Part shown: positions 1 through 11,220 of the stretch, in pieces
Numbering within the stretch: position 1 is the first letter of the stretch
How the letters are laid out: each line of letters opens with the position of its first letter
Source: Litsea cubeba
Lineage: Eukaryota; Streptophyta; Magnoliopsida; Laurales; Lauraceae
Assembly (NCBI GenBank): GCA_012931725.1
Contig: CM022951.1
Span: 12,551,366 to 12,615,365, forward strand
Length of the DNA stretch: 64,000 nucleotides
Direction of reading: 5' to 3'
Translations under genes and position numbers: made by a program
The notes under the pieces: generated by a model
The model's database searches: none
What the model was told of the DNA's origin: nothing
The model's input: the letters and a program-made list of their open reading frames with translations, nothing else

Positions 1-266
1 GCCACCTTCCCATTGCTTCATGCACTTACCTTGCAACCTGATACAACAAGCTCTAGGGACCAGAGATCCGGGTTCTTCTGCCAAAGCACAAATCCTCCAA
101 TGTCTCCATTGCGCTTCAAATGTACACTCTCATCGCCCCCCTGGAATTCAGATGCACTCATTCTCACCTTCCCAATGGCATAGTAGCTGTTCACCGAGCT
201 TAGTGCGGCCTGCCCACCAGTTGCTGCAATGTACTGGTGAACAATGTACTTGGCTGTTGAGGCTTC
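1..266 (-). pseudogene. DUF620-family protein, internal exon fragment with premature stop
   Basis: Read on the minus strand from 266, an open frame gives the conserved DUF620 core: STAKYIVHQYIAATGG, then a YAIGKVRM segment, then GGFVLWQKNPDLWSLELV and VSGCK. DUF620 proteins are plant-specific and of unclear function. The upstream boundary at 267-268 is a plausible AG splice acceptor. After VSGCKVSA the frame meets TGA (minus strand, near position 20), where family members normally have Gly; homology (SNGKV) resumes after it, so this looks like a GGA to TGA nonsense change. A GTAAGT at the same place could be a splice donor, but resumed homology argues for coding. The fragment runs off the window edge. 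It probably lies inside the CACTA element ending at 4276, so it may be a captured piece rather than a resident gene. Family call is confident; status as broken is likely. Confidence 0.75.
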
Positions 267-1482
267 CTATTACAATTACAAAACAGTAGTATTAAGTGTG
301 AAGTAAAATTATCAAAGTCCTTTAACTATACAATCCAAATAAAGAAAGTATACATATACAAATAAATCTATTGAAGTAGTTGTTCTCAACTTGTACACAC
401 CATATCACTGTGGCAATTCGATTCTAGTGCTATTGAAATCAAGAAGAGTATAAGTTGGCTTTCCTGAGCCTACTTGCCACTCATGCCCAAACCCAAGTTC
501 AAGTTGACATTTCAAAGCCAATTGATAAAATGGGTTGATTTCCTGTGTAGCCCTTCCTATTGGCCCCTGTTTGTTTGCAATATTAGAATACATAGGATTC
601 ATGCCATAAGTGGTTAAAAATGAAGTTCAAAGGTGAATTTAAAAAATGAGCATCAAATAACCTTCCTTTTAGGGAAATACTATCAACATAAAATGGGAAA
701 TGAATACCCAACCACCACCTCCAATGTGCACATGATCCAAGTGAAGCCCGCTTGCACACAGATTTGTGCAAATGATAGGCTCAAAGTTGAACCAAAGGAG
801 TGACTTTGGTAATAACATTAGGAGCAAAAATGTAGAAAAAGAATAGAAAAAAAAATAAAGTTAGCATCCATAGCTATTTCATACAAGGAAGCATGGTGCT
901 AGCTAGACCATGGTTACAAAGCCAAGCAATCACATTTTCTTACCACACAAGTAAAGCCTTCTGAATTCTTATGCTAACAAAGTTACACATTTTCTTACAA
1001 TCACAACAATACAGTCAGTCGCAAATTACAGAAGTGCTATGTACACTGAAACATTGTTACTTTCAAATTTTCTAAGGTTGAAAATAGATTTATTTCTAGA
1101 GTACGATATTTTGGCACACAAACAAGACTCTCAACTGCCCCATATAGACATGTTAAAGGGTTGTATATTGAAGAAAGTAGGAAAAAGAAAACCCAAAATA
1201 AAAGACATGATAAATCACACAATTACTACATGGCTGTTGACAGGGTTAGGTGAAAAAGTAGGACTAACAAAGCTGCAGACCAAATAGAGGGAAAAGGCTT
1301 AAATGACGATGAATTATTCCATTTATTACGTCTGTCCAATTCAATTATACATTTCATACTTTGATTTGTTTTAATACTTAATTTACAATAAATTGGTTCA
1401 TGAATGGAATGAATAAATATCTACACATTCAGTGGCTTATGATTCTCAACTATACATGAAAAGCCATTGACTACTACAAGGT

Positions 1483-1493
1483 CCCCCCCCCCC

Positions 1494-1533
<40 letters not shown>
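1483..1533. repeat. (C)n(AC)n microsatellite
   Basis: A run of about 14 C is followed by roughly 19 AC dinucleotides without interruption. It produces spurious cysteine/valine-rich open frames on the minus strand. Confidence 0.95.
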
Positions 1534-1537
<4 letters not shown>

Positions 1538-2513
1538 CACTAAAAACAAACAGAAAACCAAAAAAGAAAAAGGAGAAAGAAAGAAAGAATAGTAACATAA
1601 ACAGGTAAAAAGCAACAAATGTGAAACTTGAACATGAAAAGAGTAACAGAAACAGGTAAAAAGCTACAAATGTGAACTTGAACATGAAAAGAGAAATCAT
1701 AACTTAATAATTTTAGATTATTTAAGAAACCACACTACTGTGGCAAAGCCATGATTAAAGTTCAAAGTAATACCATTGTAGAAATCAAAATAAAATGGTA
1801 ATCATAATACCATATAGTTTCTTACCAACATGAGATGGAAGAACTGTAATGTGCGGATGTGTACCATCCAATTACCCTTGTTGTGGTCCCCGTTGTCTGT
1901 GTCATTCTGTGTGGTAGGATCAAGGCAAAACTCTTAAACAAATTCATAACTCTCAATCTATAAAATACTTTTCAAATAATTAGACTTTCAAACTAGAACA
2001 AAACTAAGAAACCAATTAAAGTTTATTAGGCATAAATAAGAAAAGATTAAAGAAACTATGGTGGATATCTCGGCCTGAGCTGATGCCGCTGCCAACTGCT
2101 CGGGATTGGTCTCAACTCAGTCTTTACGACGATCAGATCGCGTCTGAGGTGATGCACCCCAAATTAGAGCTGTGGCATTCCCAGTGCTCGAATACTGAAA
2201 TCTTCCAACATCAAGACATGTGAGAGAGTTATAAGATATTACATTTGTAAATTTTAATTGACAGTACAGTATCTTCCTAGCCGATTGAAGTAGCACCCAA
2301 GATTTCTGAACATTTCAATAAACAATCTAACCATCTAGCTGATATCTAGGAGTTTTGTGATGCATGACACTATTTTGACAAGCTAAAGGAAAGGTAATTA
2401 TAAATCCTTTTACACACAAAAAAAAAGGAGAAGATGAAGATTAAGTTAAAAATTCTCAAGTCCTTCTGAGATACAATTGTTTCTAAGTTAGAAAGAACGG
2501 ACAGTTCAATTTT

Positions 2514-2518
<5 letters not shown>

Positions 2519-2555
<37 letters not shown>
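2519..2555. repeat. (GA)n microsatellite
   Basis: Perfect GA dinucleotide repeat of about 18 units. Confidence 0.95.
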
Positions 2556-2556
<1 letters not shown>

Positions 2557-3530
2557 AATGCTGCAGAATGAAAGTCACAAGCCATCCACAAATCTATCAG
2601 CACTAGCACAAAATTCCATTTCTCATACAAACCACTGAAAAAGTTGCCCAGTAATTTGTTAATTCACACGAGAATGCACAACATCATACAATCATAAAAA
2701 ACCAATCAAGGAAAAGATATCAATAAAAAAACTCTCTAAGTAAAGAAGATACGGCATGTCAGCATGTCCATTTGAATTAAGACATGGATCAAATAAAATC
2801 CATTTTTTCCCCATTTTTGCATTCGAAAATTTCTTCATCCACACAAAATATCCAACATTGAGGGGCAATGAAGTATGACTTAGACTTTTGAAAACAGTAT
2901 CTAACAATGAAACCCACTTCTTGACAAGAAACAAAATTTAGATGTCATACTTTTCAGACACGCATTTTCAACTCCATTTCTACCAGAACACCTCCACCTG
3001 CCTAAAGTTATAAATCTATATCTCCAATTCAGTTTGTGTCGTAATTCCTCACCGCCACTCAATAAATCATAGTGTTACAACTAATAAAGCAAAACACCTT
3101 TTTATTTTTTTCAAAGGCTTCAACTGAACAGAGTTCTCTCAAAATCTAGATGTAAATAATCTAGATGAGAGTTTATGCGTTTGGATAATTTGAATTAAGA
3201 CATGGATCAAATAAAATAATAGTGATGCACCCATTTCTCGCAAAGTTTGAATTCAATCAGAACCAAGATCAAACAGAGAAAGGGGGAAATAAGAGAATAC
3301 AGAGAGAGATCTGAAATTTGGAAGAAAGGGACTGGGAGTATGTGATGCTGAGATTGGGAATCGTACCTTGCGGCATTTGCAGACTACCATGGGATCGAGG
3401 AGAAATCTTCAATAATAATAAGAAGAAGGTGTGGAAGAAATTTAGGGTTTGGAGAAGAAGAGATTGGGGGTGTTGCCTTGGAGAGGATTGAGATCTGTGG
3501 AGACAACTGGTAGAGAAGGTGGAGGTGGAA

Positions 3531-4110
3531 ATGGGAACGAATGCATTTGAGATTGTCACAAGTGGGGTCCACTTCCTTCGTTCGATTCCATCCTCATTCA
3601 ACGCCTCCTTCCGGTCTCTCTCCTTCTCCATCGACGCCATTTCCTCCTCCTTCTCAGATCTCCTCCCCTACGTAGCGAAGGCCGCCGAACTCTCCCCTGA
3701 TTTCGCCTCTGAGGCTGGCGCGGTTATTGCAGACGTCGTCATCACCGCATCCGCCCGCAGCAGCGATGCGGATGGGATCGCTAGGGATTTCCTCACGGCG
3801 TTATCGCGGAACTGCCCTCCGCTGCCCGCCCGCGAGGCGCACCGGCTCGTCGGCTGCCTCCTGGAGGAGTTTCTCTAGGCGGAGGGCGCCGCGGCCTCGG
3901 TGTCCGAGTCCGTGTCTTCGCTGCAGATCATGTCGTCGTCGTCCTCGTCGCAGAGCTCGCCGATGGCTACTTCGACGGCCTCCGTCAGATTCGAGAGCAG
4001 AGCGAGAGCGACAGCGAGAGGGAGAGGGGGAGAGGGAGGGAGGGAGAGAAATAGAGCGATAGAGAGGGAGAGGGAGGGAGAGATAAGCGCGGGACGAGGG
4101 CGGGAGTAGG
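3531..4110 (+). pseudogene. Unidentified GC-rich first exon with in-frame stop
   Basis: From ATG 3531 an open frame of 115 codons runs to TAG at 3876-3878. It starts MGTNAFEIVTSGVHFL and ends AHRLVGCLLEEFL. The same frame stays open after the stop (AEGAAASVSESVSSLQIM, then serine-rich), so the stop looks like a point mutation in a longer exon. The region is much richer in GC than its surroundings and has the helical, Ala/Leu/Ser-rich look of a plant protein N-terminus. I do not recognise the family. Downstream it degrades into a GAGAGG-rich tract (3995-4110). It lies 170 bp inside the CACTA end at 4276, so capture by that element is plausible. It could also be the leader exon of the element itself. 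Confidence 0.45.
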
Positions 4111-4181
4111 GGAAAAAAAGGGGGGAAGGGAAATGAAGGAAAAATGGGTTTCGGTGGGTTTTTTAGGTAGAAAAGGCTTTA

Positions 4182-4276
4182 GCGACCGCCATAGGCGGTC
4201 GCTAATGAGGCTATTTGCGACCGCCATGAGCGGCCGCCCGCTTTTTGCTGTGACAAAGCTCTATTTTCTAGTAGTG
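4182..4276. repeat. CACTA right terminus with GCGACCGCC inverted subterminal repeats
   Basis: GCGACCGCC, GGCGGTCGC and GCGACCGCC occur within 60 bp, followed by the terminal TTTTCTAGTAGTG. These motifs are normally where the element's own DNA-binding protein attaches. No partner end lies in the window. Confidence 0.7.
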
Positions 4277-4559
4277 GAATATATTGTTGTTCATGTTGGT
4301 TGTGTTGCAAAAATCAACCCTTTGGCTCCTCTTGATAAAGTCTTATCCTTAGCTGTGGGATCTCAACAGGTCATCAACATTACCATTGATTCTGCATTTC
4401 AACTCACTTACTCTGTGTGATTAGTTTTGAACAAGTCTGGGACTCTTCTCTAAATGAATTTGGTATTGCTTTTCAGGTCTTGGTGCCGCTCTGAATGTTG
4501 CAAAACTAACGAAGGGCTCAACTGTTGCTGTTTTCGGGCTTGTAGTAGTAGGCCTTGCT
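4277..4559 (+). pseudogene. Alcohol dehydrogenase fragment (two exons), interrupted by a CACTA element
   Basis: Exon piece 4277-4369 encodes EYIVVHVGCVAKINPLAPLDKV, the zinc-type plant ADH segment before the cofactor domain. A one-base deletion near 4341 shifts the frame; the other frame then gives LSCGISTG up to the splice donor at 4370. The next exon, 4477-4559, follows a TTTTCAG acceptor and encodes GLGAALNVAK and STVAVFGL, the start of the Rossmann fold; the GLGAVG pattern is changed to GLVVVG. A donor (GTGAGT) follows at 4560. No further ADH exon is visible to 6216 or right of the Copia element. The upstream half is missing because the CACTA end abuts directly. ADH interconverts alcohols and aldehydes with NAD; this copy cannot. 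Family call is secure, dead status is secure. Confidence 0.88.
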
Positions 4560-6211
4560 GTGAGTTTTGTCTCTTATTTCCCACTTTTGTCAATATAATA
4601 TGCATCTTTGTCATTATAATAAAAAAAAATTCATCTTCTTTTATCTAAATATGGATCTTATTAAATGCATCCCCATTAAGCTCACGTGGGCGTAAGAGTT
4701 TTCGATCTCAAAAATTGTATTCCATCCTAAGAGTTTCTTTTAGATATATTGGTCATCTGCTTTGCAGTACTTGGTTATGGCAAAGACTAAGAGCAACTGT
4801 TACTTATCATTCTATTAACATCTATTTGTATTGATATATTTGGACCAGACATGATTGTGCTGCGTTGCTGTGATTGGGTAAAGGTTTTGAGAAATTGATC
4901 ACCTCCATAGTATGGTAGCTCTATTAGGCTGGATTTTCTCATTCTCTCGTTCTTTTTCATTCTAAGAAAACCATCGGGAGTGTGCAACTAACTATTATTA
5001 TATTTTATATAGATAGCGCTCGGGATAAGCCGACACATGCATTCAGACTCCCAAGGTAATTGTTTCCGCAGGTCACATCATCAGTATTTAGATTTTTTGT
5101 AGGCTACCATTTCTTAACTATATTTCATTGATCGGCATCAGCATCATCGTCATGCCATGCCACTAGTACATCCAGCTGTTTAATTGGTTTCAGACTTTTC
5201 ACATGTTTCTCTGTGATCTCAGTCTCTTTTCTTGACCTTCTCTCCTATCATCACCACCTTTCATTCAACAAAACTGCTCTACTACTCATGACATAATGGT
5301 GTTGAGAGTTTTTGCCTATCTAGTTGTAACTTGTATTTGGGTTATATTTATATATTTACAAGTACCTTCAAGGCCAGTTTGTTTAGAATTTAAAATTCTG
5401 AAAATTACTTGTCTGTGAGAATTTAGAATTCTCTATATTAATGTTTTCCCTCAAATGGACATTCAAGTGCTTTGCAACTTTTCAATATTTAATATATTAA
5501 AATCTTTGAAGCCAAAAGTGAAATTTATAGAGTCAGCTTTATGAGTTCTCAATATCATTCAAATTAGAAATTCAAAATTCCCAAAGGACAACAATGCATT
5601 AGGAGAGAAACTACATGGAAAATTCAATATAGCCATCATTTTCATCTTGTGACCTTCATCCATTGATCTAGATCCAGTTTAATGTGTACTACTGAAGACA
5701 ACTGATGACCCTCATTTGTACATTATCCAAGTTATCTGTACTTGGTTTATGAATATCCAAAAGGGCCTACAGTATGGTGTGTTTGATTTTGCCCACCGGG
5801 TGTTTGAATTTTTGTTAATAAGTTATGCTATCCTTTTTCCTTATTGAGTGGTGAAATGTACCCGATATGCTTTGAAGCGGTGAATTAAGCGAGGAGAAGT
5901 CATACAATTATCCACTTGGCAGTTTTCAGTTGCTGTAAATGGAATTATAAAATTGTTATGTGTATTTCTACTATTGAGTAGAGGAAGTTATCCATATGAG
6001 TTAATTGACCTTAATTATCCATCTATCACCTGTCATCTGTTTGCATCTTTTTATTTTTGTCTTTAAATAGAAACCTCTTGATATTTTTTTTTTCTGTTTA
6101 AAAGAATAACTTACTTTATTTCTATTATATGAGTATGGATATTTGGCAAACAAGACACTGTACTCTGTAATAGGTTTCCCTTTCCAATCATGAAACTGAA
6201 TTACTTACGTG
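4560..6211. other. Non-coding AT-rich DNA, probably pseudogene intron or intergenic
   Basis: No open frame or known repeat is convincing here. 5012-5100 has an exon-like patch ending in a CCGCAG that I could not assign to ADH. The stretch ends at the target site of the Copia element. Confidence 0.5.
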
Positions 6212-6216
6212 CTATG
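6212..6216. repeat. Left target-site duplication of the Copia element (CTATG)
   Basis: CTATG directly precedes the 5' LTR and is repeated at 62798-62802 directly after the 3' LTR. Five bases is the normal Copia duplication length. This ties the two LTRs 56 kb apart to a single insertion event. Confidence 0.95.
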
Positions 6217-6384
6217 TGTTAGGATTCTAGTTGTTGGCTAATTCATTGGTTATGGACAAAAACTGGGTTCCTTATCAATTGTACTTTAATTAGAATGGAT
6301 TGCTCGGATTAAGGACTCAGTGAAGAACTCTAACACAGGAAGAGATAATTTCAAGTCTCCTTTCAAGAACTCTTTCCTGACAGA

Positions 6385-6524
6385 GTTCGCTCGAGCGAAC
6401 TCTGGTTCGCTCGAGCGAACCCAAGACAGTAGCTTGGTCGCTCGAGCTTCTCCCAGCCTTCGCTCGATCCATCATATACAGCAAAGAGGTCGCTCGAGTG
6501 AACCTCAAGTTCGCTCGAGCGAAC
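6385..6524. promoter_or_regulatory. Palindromic repeat cluster in the 5' LTR
   Basis: The perfect 16-bp palindrome GTTCGCTCGAGCGAAC occurs at 6385-6400, 6405-6420 and 6509-6524. Degenerate copies lie near 6437-6446, 6460 and 6489-6503. The cluster sits about 100-240 bp upstream of the TATA box, where enhancer elements would be. Sireviruses are known to carry conserved palindromic motifs in their LTRs; the exact role is unknown. Confidence 0.85.
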
Positions 6525-6628
6525 CTGGGCGAATGTGAAGACTCCATCCGGAAACTACTTCCTAATTTCTCTCAAGAGCACTAGTTTATTTCAATCATAC
6601 TAGAACTCTTGAGGCTCGTTTATAGGCT

Positions 6629-6637
6629 TATAAATAG
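6629..6637 (+). promoter_or_regulatory. TATA box of the 5' LTR
   Basis: TATAAATAG, the only good TATA consensus in the LTR, placed downstream of the palindromes. Transcription would start about 30 bp further on. The twin in the 3' LTR is at 62287-62295. Confidence 0.7.
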
Positions 6638-7141
6638 CCTTTATCTCTCTATTCAAAGGCACTTCTCTACAATATAATTCATCTGAGAAGACTCTGAGAG
6701 ATCCATCATCCTTCCAAAGCTTCTAGTTTGCTGTGCTGAAGTTCAAGCTTTGGTTTTGCATCCATACTACTCTCCTGAAGTAGAGAATCCTTGAAGACGA
6801 CTTCGAGGAGTTTGTTCAAGCAAGGTTGAAGGTGAATGACGAGTTGTCAACAAGATTCGAGCAGTCCTTAGGTTGAGTTACCAACTGGGAAGGGTTGTAA
6901 GTGTCTCTTGTAACTTTCGGTTTACAATAGTGCTTGGTTGTCTGTTGGCCTAGACAGTAAGGCCCGTGGTTTTTTCCCGAGTTGGGTTTTCCACGTACAA
7001 AATCCTGAGTCTTATTTGCTGTGTGTTTGATTGCTTTTAATTGGATTTAGGATTAATAATTAGTTTAATTACTTGTGGATTGATAACAGTTAGAGATCTG
7101 GTGATTGGGACCTCAGCCTGTATTAAGGCAGGTTTTTCAAT

Positions 7142-7153
7142 TGGTATCAGAGC
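7142..7153 (+). other. Primer-binding site, initiator-Met tRNA
   Basis: TGGTATCAGAGC starts two bases after the LTR and matches the 3' end of plant initiator-Met tRNA. It primes minus-strand DNA synthesis. Confidence 0.95.
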
Positions 7154-7197
7154 AGGTTGCACTAATTTATTGTGTGATCTATTTTCACTAATCTCTA

Positions 7198-10100
7198 ATG
7201 GATATCAATAGAGAAGGAACGTCTACAAACAAGCCTCCTCTGCTAGATGGAACAAATTATCCTTACTGGAAAGTAAGAATGATTGCTTTTCTTCGAGCAA
7301 TAGATGATCAAGTATGGGACATAGTTGTGGAGGGATACACTGATCCCACTATTGTTGTTGAAGGTCAAACCAGACCCAAACCTAAATCTCAATGGTCTGC
7401 TGATGAAAAGACTAGGTCCAATTGCAACAATAAAGCTGTTAATGCAATTTACAATGGAATTACTGCTACTGAATTTCATAGAATTTCTGCTTGCTCTACT
7501 GCTAAGGCTGCCTGGGATTTTTTACAAACTGTTCATGAGGGAACAGATACTGTCAAACAAACTAAACTCCAAAATCTGACAACCGCTTTTGAGACAATTC
7601 GTATGAAAGATGATGAAACATTTGATGAATTCAACACAAAACTCACCAAGATTGTGAATTCGTGTTTTAACCTGGGAGAACCTATTCCTCAATCTAAGAC
7701 AGTCAAGAAAATCTTGAGATCCCTCCCAGAACGGTTTCGTCCAAAAGTTGTTGCCATTGAGGAGTATCATGATCTTCATTCTATAAGTGTTGAAGAACTT
7801 GTAGGAAATTTGCAAACCTTTGAGGCCAATCATTGTCAACTGAAAAAGGGGAAGGACATAGCACTCGTGTCTTCAAATTCAGTTGATGACTCGGAAAATT
7901 GTGATTCTGGCAGTGAATTAGATGATGCACAACTTGAGGCTTACCTTGCTAGAAAATTTAAGAAGCTGTGGAAAAACAAGAAGCCTTTTATCAAAAAGGA
8001 CTCTTCGAATCCAAAGACATTTTCAAAAGGAAAATTTGTACCTAGATCGGAACAAAATAAATCTAAGGGTACACCAAAACCAATCAAATGCTTTGAATGT
8101 CAAGGATATGGTCACACTGCTGCAAAGTGTGCAAATCGAAAAGAAAAGAATAAAGGCAAGGCCTTAAATGTTGCTTGGAATGAAGAATCCGATGACGAAG
8201 AATCTGAACCCGATTCACCCTTAAGTGAGTCTGGAAAATATGTTGCGTTCGTGGCCTTTTCTAACTCTTCTGTGCAGGAATCCAAGTCAGAGGATGATTT
8301 AGAAATAAAAGAAAATTCTGATGGCGAACAAGATGATGATGAAGATTATCAAAAGCTTTTTCTTGAATCTGTCAGAATGTCAAAACTTAGCGAGAAAAGA
8401 GCCTTAAAATTGAAGGCAATTGAAGAAAAAAATACATCACTTCAAGCGACTTTGCTTGACTCTCAATCCAAGGTAAAACAGTTGGAAGATCTGCGTACTA
8501 TCTTATCTGATAAGTTGATTCTTGCAGGACAAGAGAATGATCGTATGCAACAACAAATTCAAAAGGCAGAATCAGAATTATTACTCTTGGGAAAAGAGCT
8601 GAACTCTTGCAAATCTGAAAAAGAGAATCTAGCTGGAAAATTGAAGATGGCCCTTTCAGAGTTGGAATCAGCAAAAGCTTCAATCAATCGAATGAATACA
8701 GGATCATTAAAGCTAAATGAGATTCTTGGATACCAACAGTCTACTTCTTTAAAATCAGGACTGGGTTTTGTTCATGGCACTTCCTCATCAAAGGATAAAG
8801 GTAAATCAATCTTCGTTCAAGGACCAACTATGACTGCAATGCCTCCGAATTATTCAAATACTGCACATCCGCCAAATCATTATAATAGATATGTGTCGAA
8901 ATCACAATTTGTTCCCATATGTCACTTTTGTGGGATTAAAGGACACATAAGACCACATTGTAACAAACTTAGAAACTTTCAGCGAAATCAGTGGAGGAAG
9001 CAATCTGTCTCTCCTCAAAAGGTCAGAACTAGAACCATCTGGATTCGAAAATCTGATCTGCGCTGTAATGTGGTCCTAACTGCACTCAGTGCAACTGACT
9101 CGGATGTATGGTACTTGGATAGTGGCTGCTCTAGACATATGTCAGGGAACAAAGCATTATTTACCTCCGTTGACGACTATGATGGTGGCACTGTTCGTTT
9201 TGGAGATGGAGGCAAGGCTAAGGTAATTGGTAAAGGAACTGTTTCCATTCCAGGTATGTCTCATTTAAAAAATGTTTATTTGGTTGATGGGCTCAAGACA
9301 AATCTTCTAAGTATCAGCCAATTATGTGACAACAAATATGAAGTTCATTTTTCTGCTCATGAGTGCATTATTGTTGATAAAAAGGGGAAATCTGTCTTAC
9401 ATGGTAAAAGAAATTCTGATAATTGTTATGTTGTTGCCACAGACAATGATCTATCTTGCAACTCTACAACAATAAGTGACATTGATTTATGGCATCAAAG
9501 ACTAGGGCATGTGAACTACAAACTTTTGGAAAAGCTATCAAAACTTCAACTTGTTCGGGGTTTGCCTTCACTTCATAAAGACCCGAATAGTGTTTGTGGG
9601 CCATGCCAAGTTGGGAAACAAATAAGAGCCCCACACAAAAAGATTGACTCTCTTACTACCAAAAGACCACTTGAGTTGTTACATATGGATCTCATGGGAC
9701 CTACTAAGTTTGAAAGCATTGGCGGTAAAAAATATATATTTTTAACCGTTGATGATTTTTCAAGAATAACGTGGGTTAGATTTTTGCATGATAAATCTGA
9801 AACCTTTACTGTTTTTTTTTACTTATGGTCTTTACTTATTGCAGAAAAAGGAAAGCAATTTGGAGGAGTCTCAAAAATTCGCTCAGATCATGGATCTGAA
9901 TTTCAAAATTCCGATTTCTCTACCTTTTGCACAAAACATGGCATTAAACATGAATTTTCAGCACCCAAAACACCACAACAAAATGGAGTGGTGGAAAGAA
10001 AAAATAGAGTGGTCCAAGAAATGGCACGGGTTATGCTGCATAGCAAACATATTCCGCAACGGTTTTGGGCTGAAGCTGTAAACACAGCTGTTTATGTGAT

Positions 10101-10309
10101 TAACCGTGTCTATCTTCGGCCAGGCACAACAACCACCCCATATGAAATATGGACTGGAGTCAAGCCAAACATTAAATACTTTCGAACATTTGGCAGCAAG
10201 TGTTATATCCTACGAGATAGAGAACACTTGACTAAATTTGACTCTCGAAGTGATGATGGAATTCTACTTGGCTACTCTTTGACAAGTAAAGCCTATCGGG
10301 TGTTTCACA
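7198..10309 (+). pseudogene. Copia gag-pol, 5' part (Gag, protease, most of integrase), cut by CACTA insertion
   Basis: Starts at ATG 7198, 45 bp after the PBS, and stays open for 1037 codons until the CACTA element. Residues about 10-260 are a UBN2/DUF4219-type Gag. A CCHC knuckle lies at 298-311 (CFECQGYGHTAAKC), an acidic and coiled-coil stretch at about 330-510, and a second knuckle at 575-588 (CHFCGIKGHIRPHC). The aspartic protease motif DSG starts at 641. The integrase zinc-binding HHCC begins LWHQRLGH at 764, and the catalytic residues are D831, D897 and E933 with the D-35-E spacing. Gag and Pol share one frame, with no gag stop. The frame is destroyed at 10310, so RT and RNase H are separated by 47 kb. 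The pieces themselves show no other lesion here, fitting a young insertion. Confidence 0.93.
10307..10309. repeat. Left 3-bp target duplication (ACA) of the CACTA composite
   Basis: ACA precedes CACTACACC at 10310 and recurs at 57628-57630 directly after the last GGTGTAGTG. Three bases is the CACTA duplication length. One of the two ACA copies is extra relative to the uninterrupted integrase frame. Confidence 0.9.
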
Positions 10310-10520
10310 CACTACACCAAAACAGGATATTAGTAACGCTCAAGAGTTTTGGTAAGTAACGGTTTTTAAGTGTAACTAATTTCCTAACATTTTATAAGCG
10401 TTAATATTGACTTTAAAGTGTTACATTAATTTTACTTAATTTAATAATTATTTTGTAACGGTATGTTTAATTTTGTTCCACTAGTAACCGTTAGTAAACC
10501 ATCACTTAACATTTTCATTA
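10310..10520. repeat. CACTA-1 5' terminus and GTAACG subterminal repeats
   Basis: The terminal CACTACACCAAAACAGG is followed by at least six copies or half-copies of GTAAC(G), AACCGTTA and GTTAC within 190 bp. The 3' end carries a denser array of the same motif. Such repeats are binding sites for TNPA-type proteins in En/Spm. Confidence 0.85.
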
Positions 10521-10544
10521 TTGGCGCATAAAAATCCCGGTCAA

Positions 10545-11100
10545 TTTTTCCTTCCCACCATTTTTGTCTCTCCCGCGCTCTGCCTTCCCTCGTTTCTTCT
10601 TATCCCTACTCATTTCTTTCTTTCCCTCCTCTCCTCTCCTCTCCATCGTCGTCCACTCATCTCCCTCGGTTCTCTCTCTCCCTCTCTTCTCTTCTTCCTC
10701 CCTTGTCCGTCTCCCTCTCCCATGCTGCCGAGGATGGAACTGCTCTGATCTCTGCACCAGACCCATTCAGCAGCCCTATTCAGGTGAGTTCTCAGCATCT
10801 CCGTCCCTGCATGTTCTATGATCTTCTTCTCCCTTACTATCCTCCCCCTCTCCAGTCTGACGTGGGTTTTGGTATCGCCCAAACCAGGTCCCCCCTTCCA
10901 CCTCCCAACCTCCATCTCGCCCAAAACCCATGGCCGCCTACCCTGTCTCGCCCAAACCCAGGGCATTTTTTTTTTCTGCAACCCACTGTCAATTGCTTTC
11001 TCCAACAACTTTCGAAGAAAAAAAAAAGGAATAAGAAGATGAAAAGAAACAGAGAGGAATACAATAAAGAATGAACATGAAGGGGAGAGAAATCGCACGT
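10545..11100 (+). promoter_or_regulatory. CACTA-1 CT-rich leader / promoter-like region
   Basis: A strongly pyrimidine-rich stretch follows the subterminal repeats. The segment 10609-10665 matches, in the opposite orientation, the region just inside the CACTA-2 terminus (33485-33570), including CATTTCTTTCTTTCCCTCC and CATCGTCGTCC. So two families with different termini share this module. CAGGTGAG at 10780-10787 is a possible splice donor. Open frames here are low-complexity and not believed. Confidence 0.5.
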
Positions 11101-11220
11101 TGGTATTGGGGACTACATGAAGCTCTATCCTGAATGCCAGGACCCTTTAGCTTATCATGACATGTTCTCTCAAAGTTGTGTTTCCTCTTATAAGTGTGTT
11201 CATCTTTTTTTGAGCTACAG

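Larger units (their letters stand above)
267..3530. other. Intron-like or spacer DNA with no firmly identified gene
   Basis: AT-rich sequence with scattered exon-like patches on the minus strand. 405-602 is a 65-codon open frame of unknown identity. 2068-2222 gives an open stretch with RFQYSSTGNATALIWG that I cannot assign. 1840-1920 reads open as a short GDHNKGNWMVHI segment, also unassigned. These could be exons of further captured fragments. Simple repeats are listed separately. Confidence 0.4.
1..4276. mobile_element. Right-hand part of a CACTA-type element carrying gene fragments
   Basis: Positions 4264-4276 read TTTTCTAGTAGTG, the reverse of a CACTACTAGAAAA terminus. Just inside, 4182-4235 holds inverted GCGACCGCC / GGCGGTCGC repeats of the subterminal kind seen in plant CACTA elements. 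The next bases resume an ADH reading frame, which marks the insertion edge; GAA at 4277-4279 would be one copy of a 3-bp target duplication. The left end is outside the window, so extent and orientation are unknown. No transposase is recognisable. It carries a DUF620 exon and a GC-rich exon of unknown origin, so it may be a gene-capturing (Pack-type) element. The terminus is well supported; assigning everything back to position 1 to it is inference. Confidence 0.55.
6217..7139 (+). repeat. 5' LTR of the Copia element
   Basis: 923 bp, TG...CA ends, same length as the 3' LTR. I find four substitutions against it (two C/T, one T/C, one A/T) and no indels. It contains XhoI-centred palindromes and a TATAAATAG box. 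Confidence 0.95.

Noticed and set aside
1732..1745. CACACTACTGTGG as the left end of the 4276 element
   Set aside because: It departs from the CACTACTAGAAAA terminus after eight bases, and no GCGACCGCC repeats follow it.
6385..6524. CRISPR-like array from regularly repeated palindromes
   Set aside because: Spacing is irregular (4 and 88 bp), the DNA is a plant LTR, and there are no cas genes.
7142..7153. Possible tRNA gene at the PBS
   Set aside because: Only the 12-base complement of a tRNA 3' end is present; no cloverleaf follows.
10518..11098. Overlapping open frames on both strands in the CT-rich leader
   Set aside because: Pyrimidine bias removes stops by chance; six frames are partly open and none has a recognisable domain.
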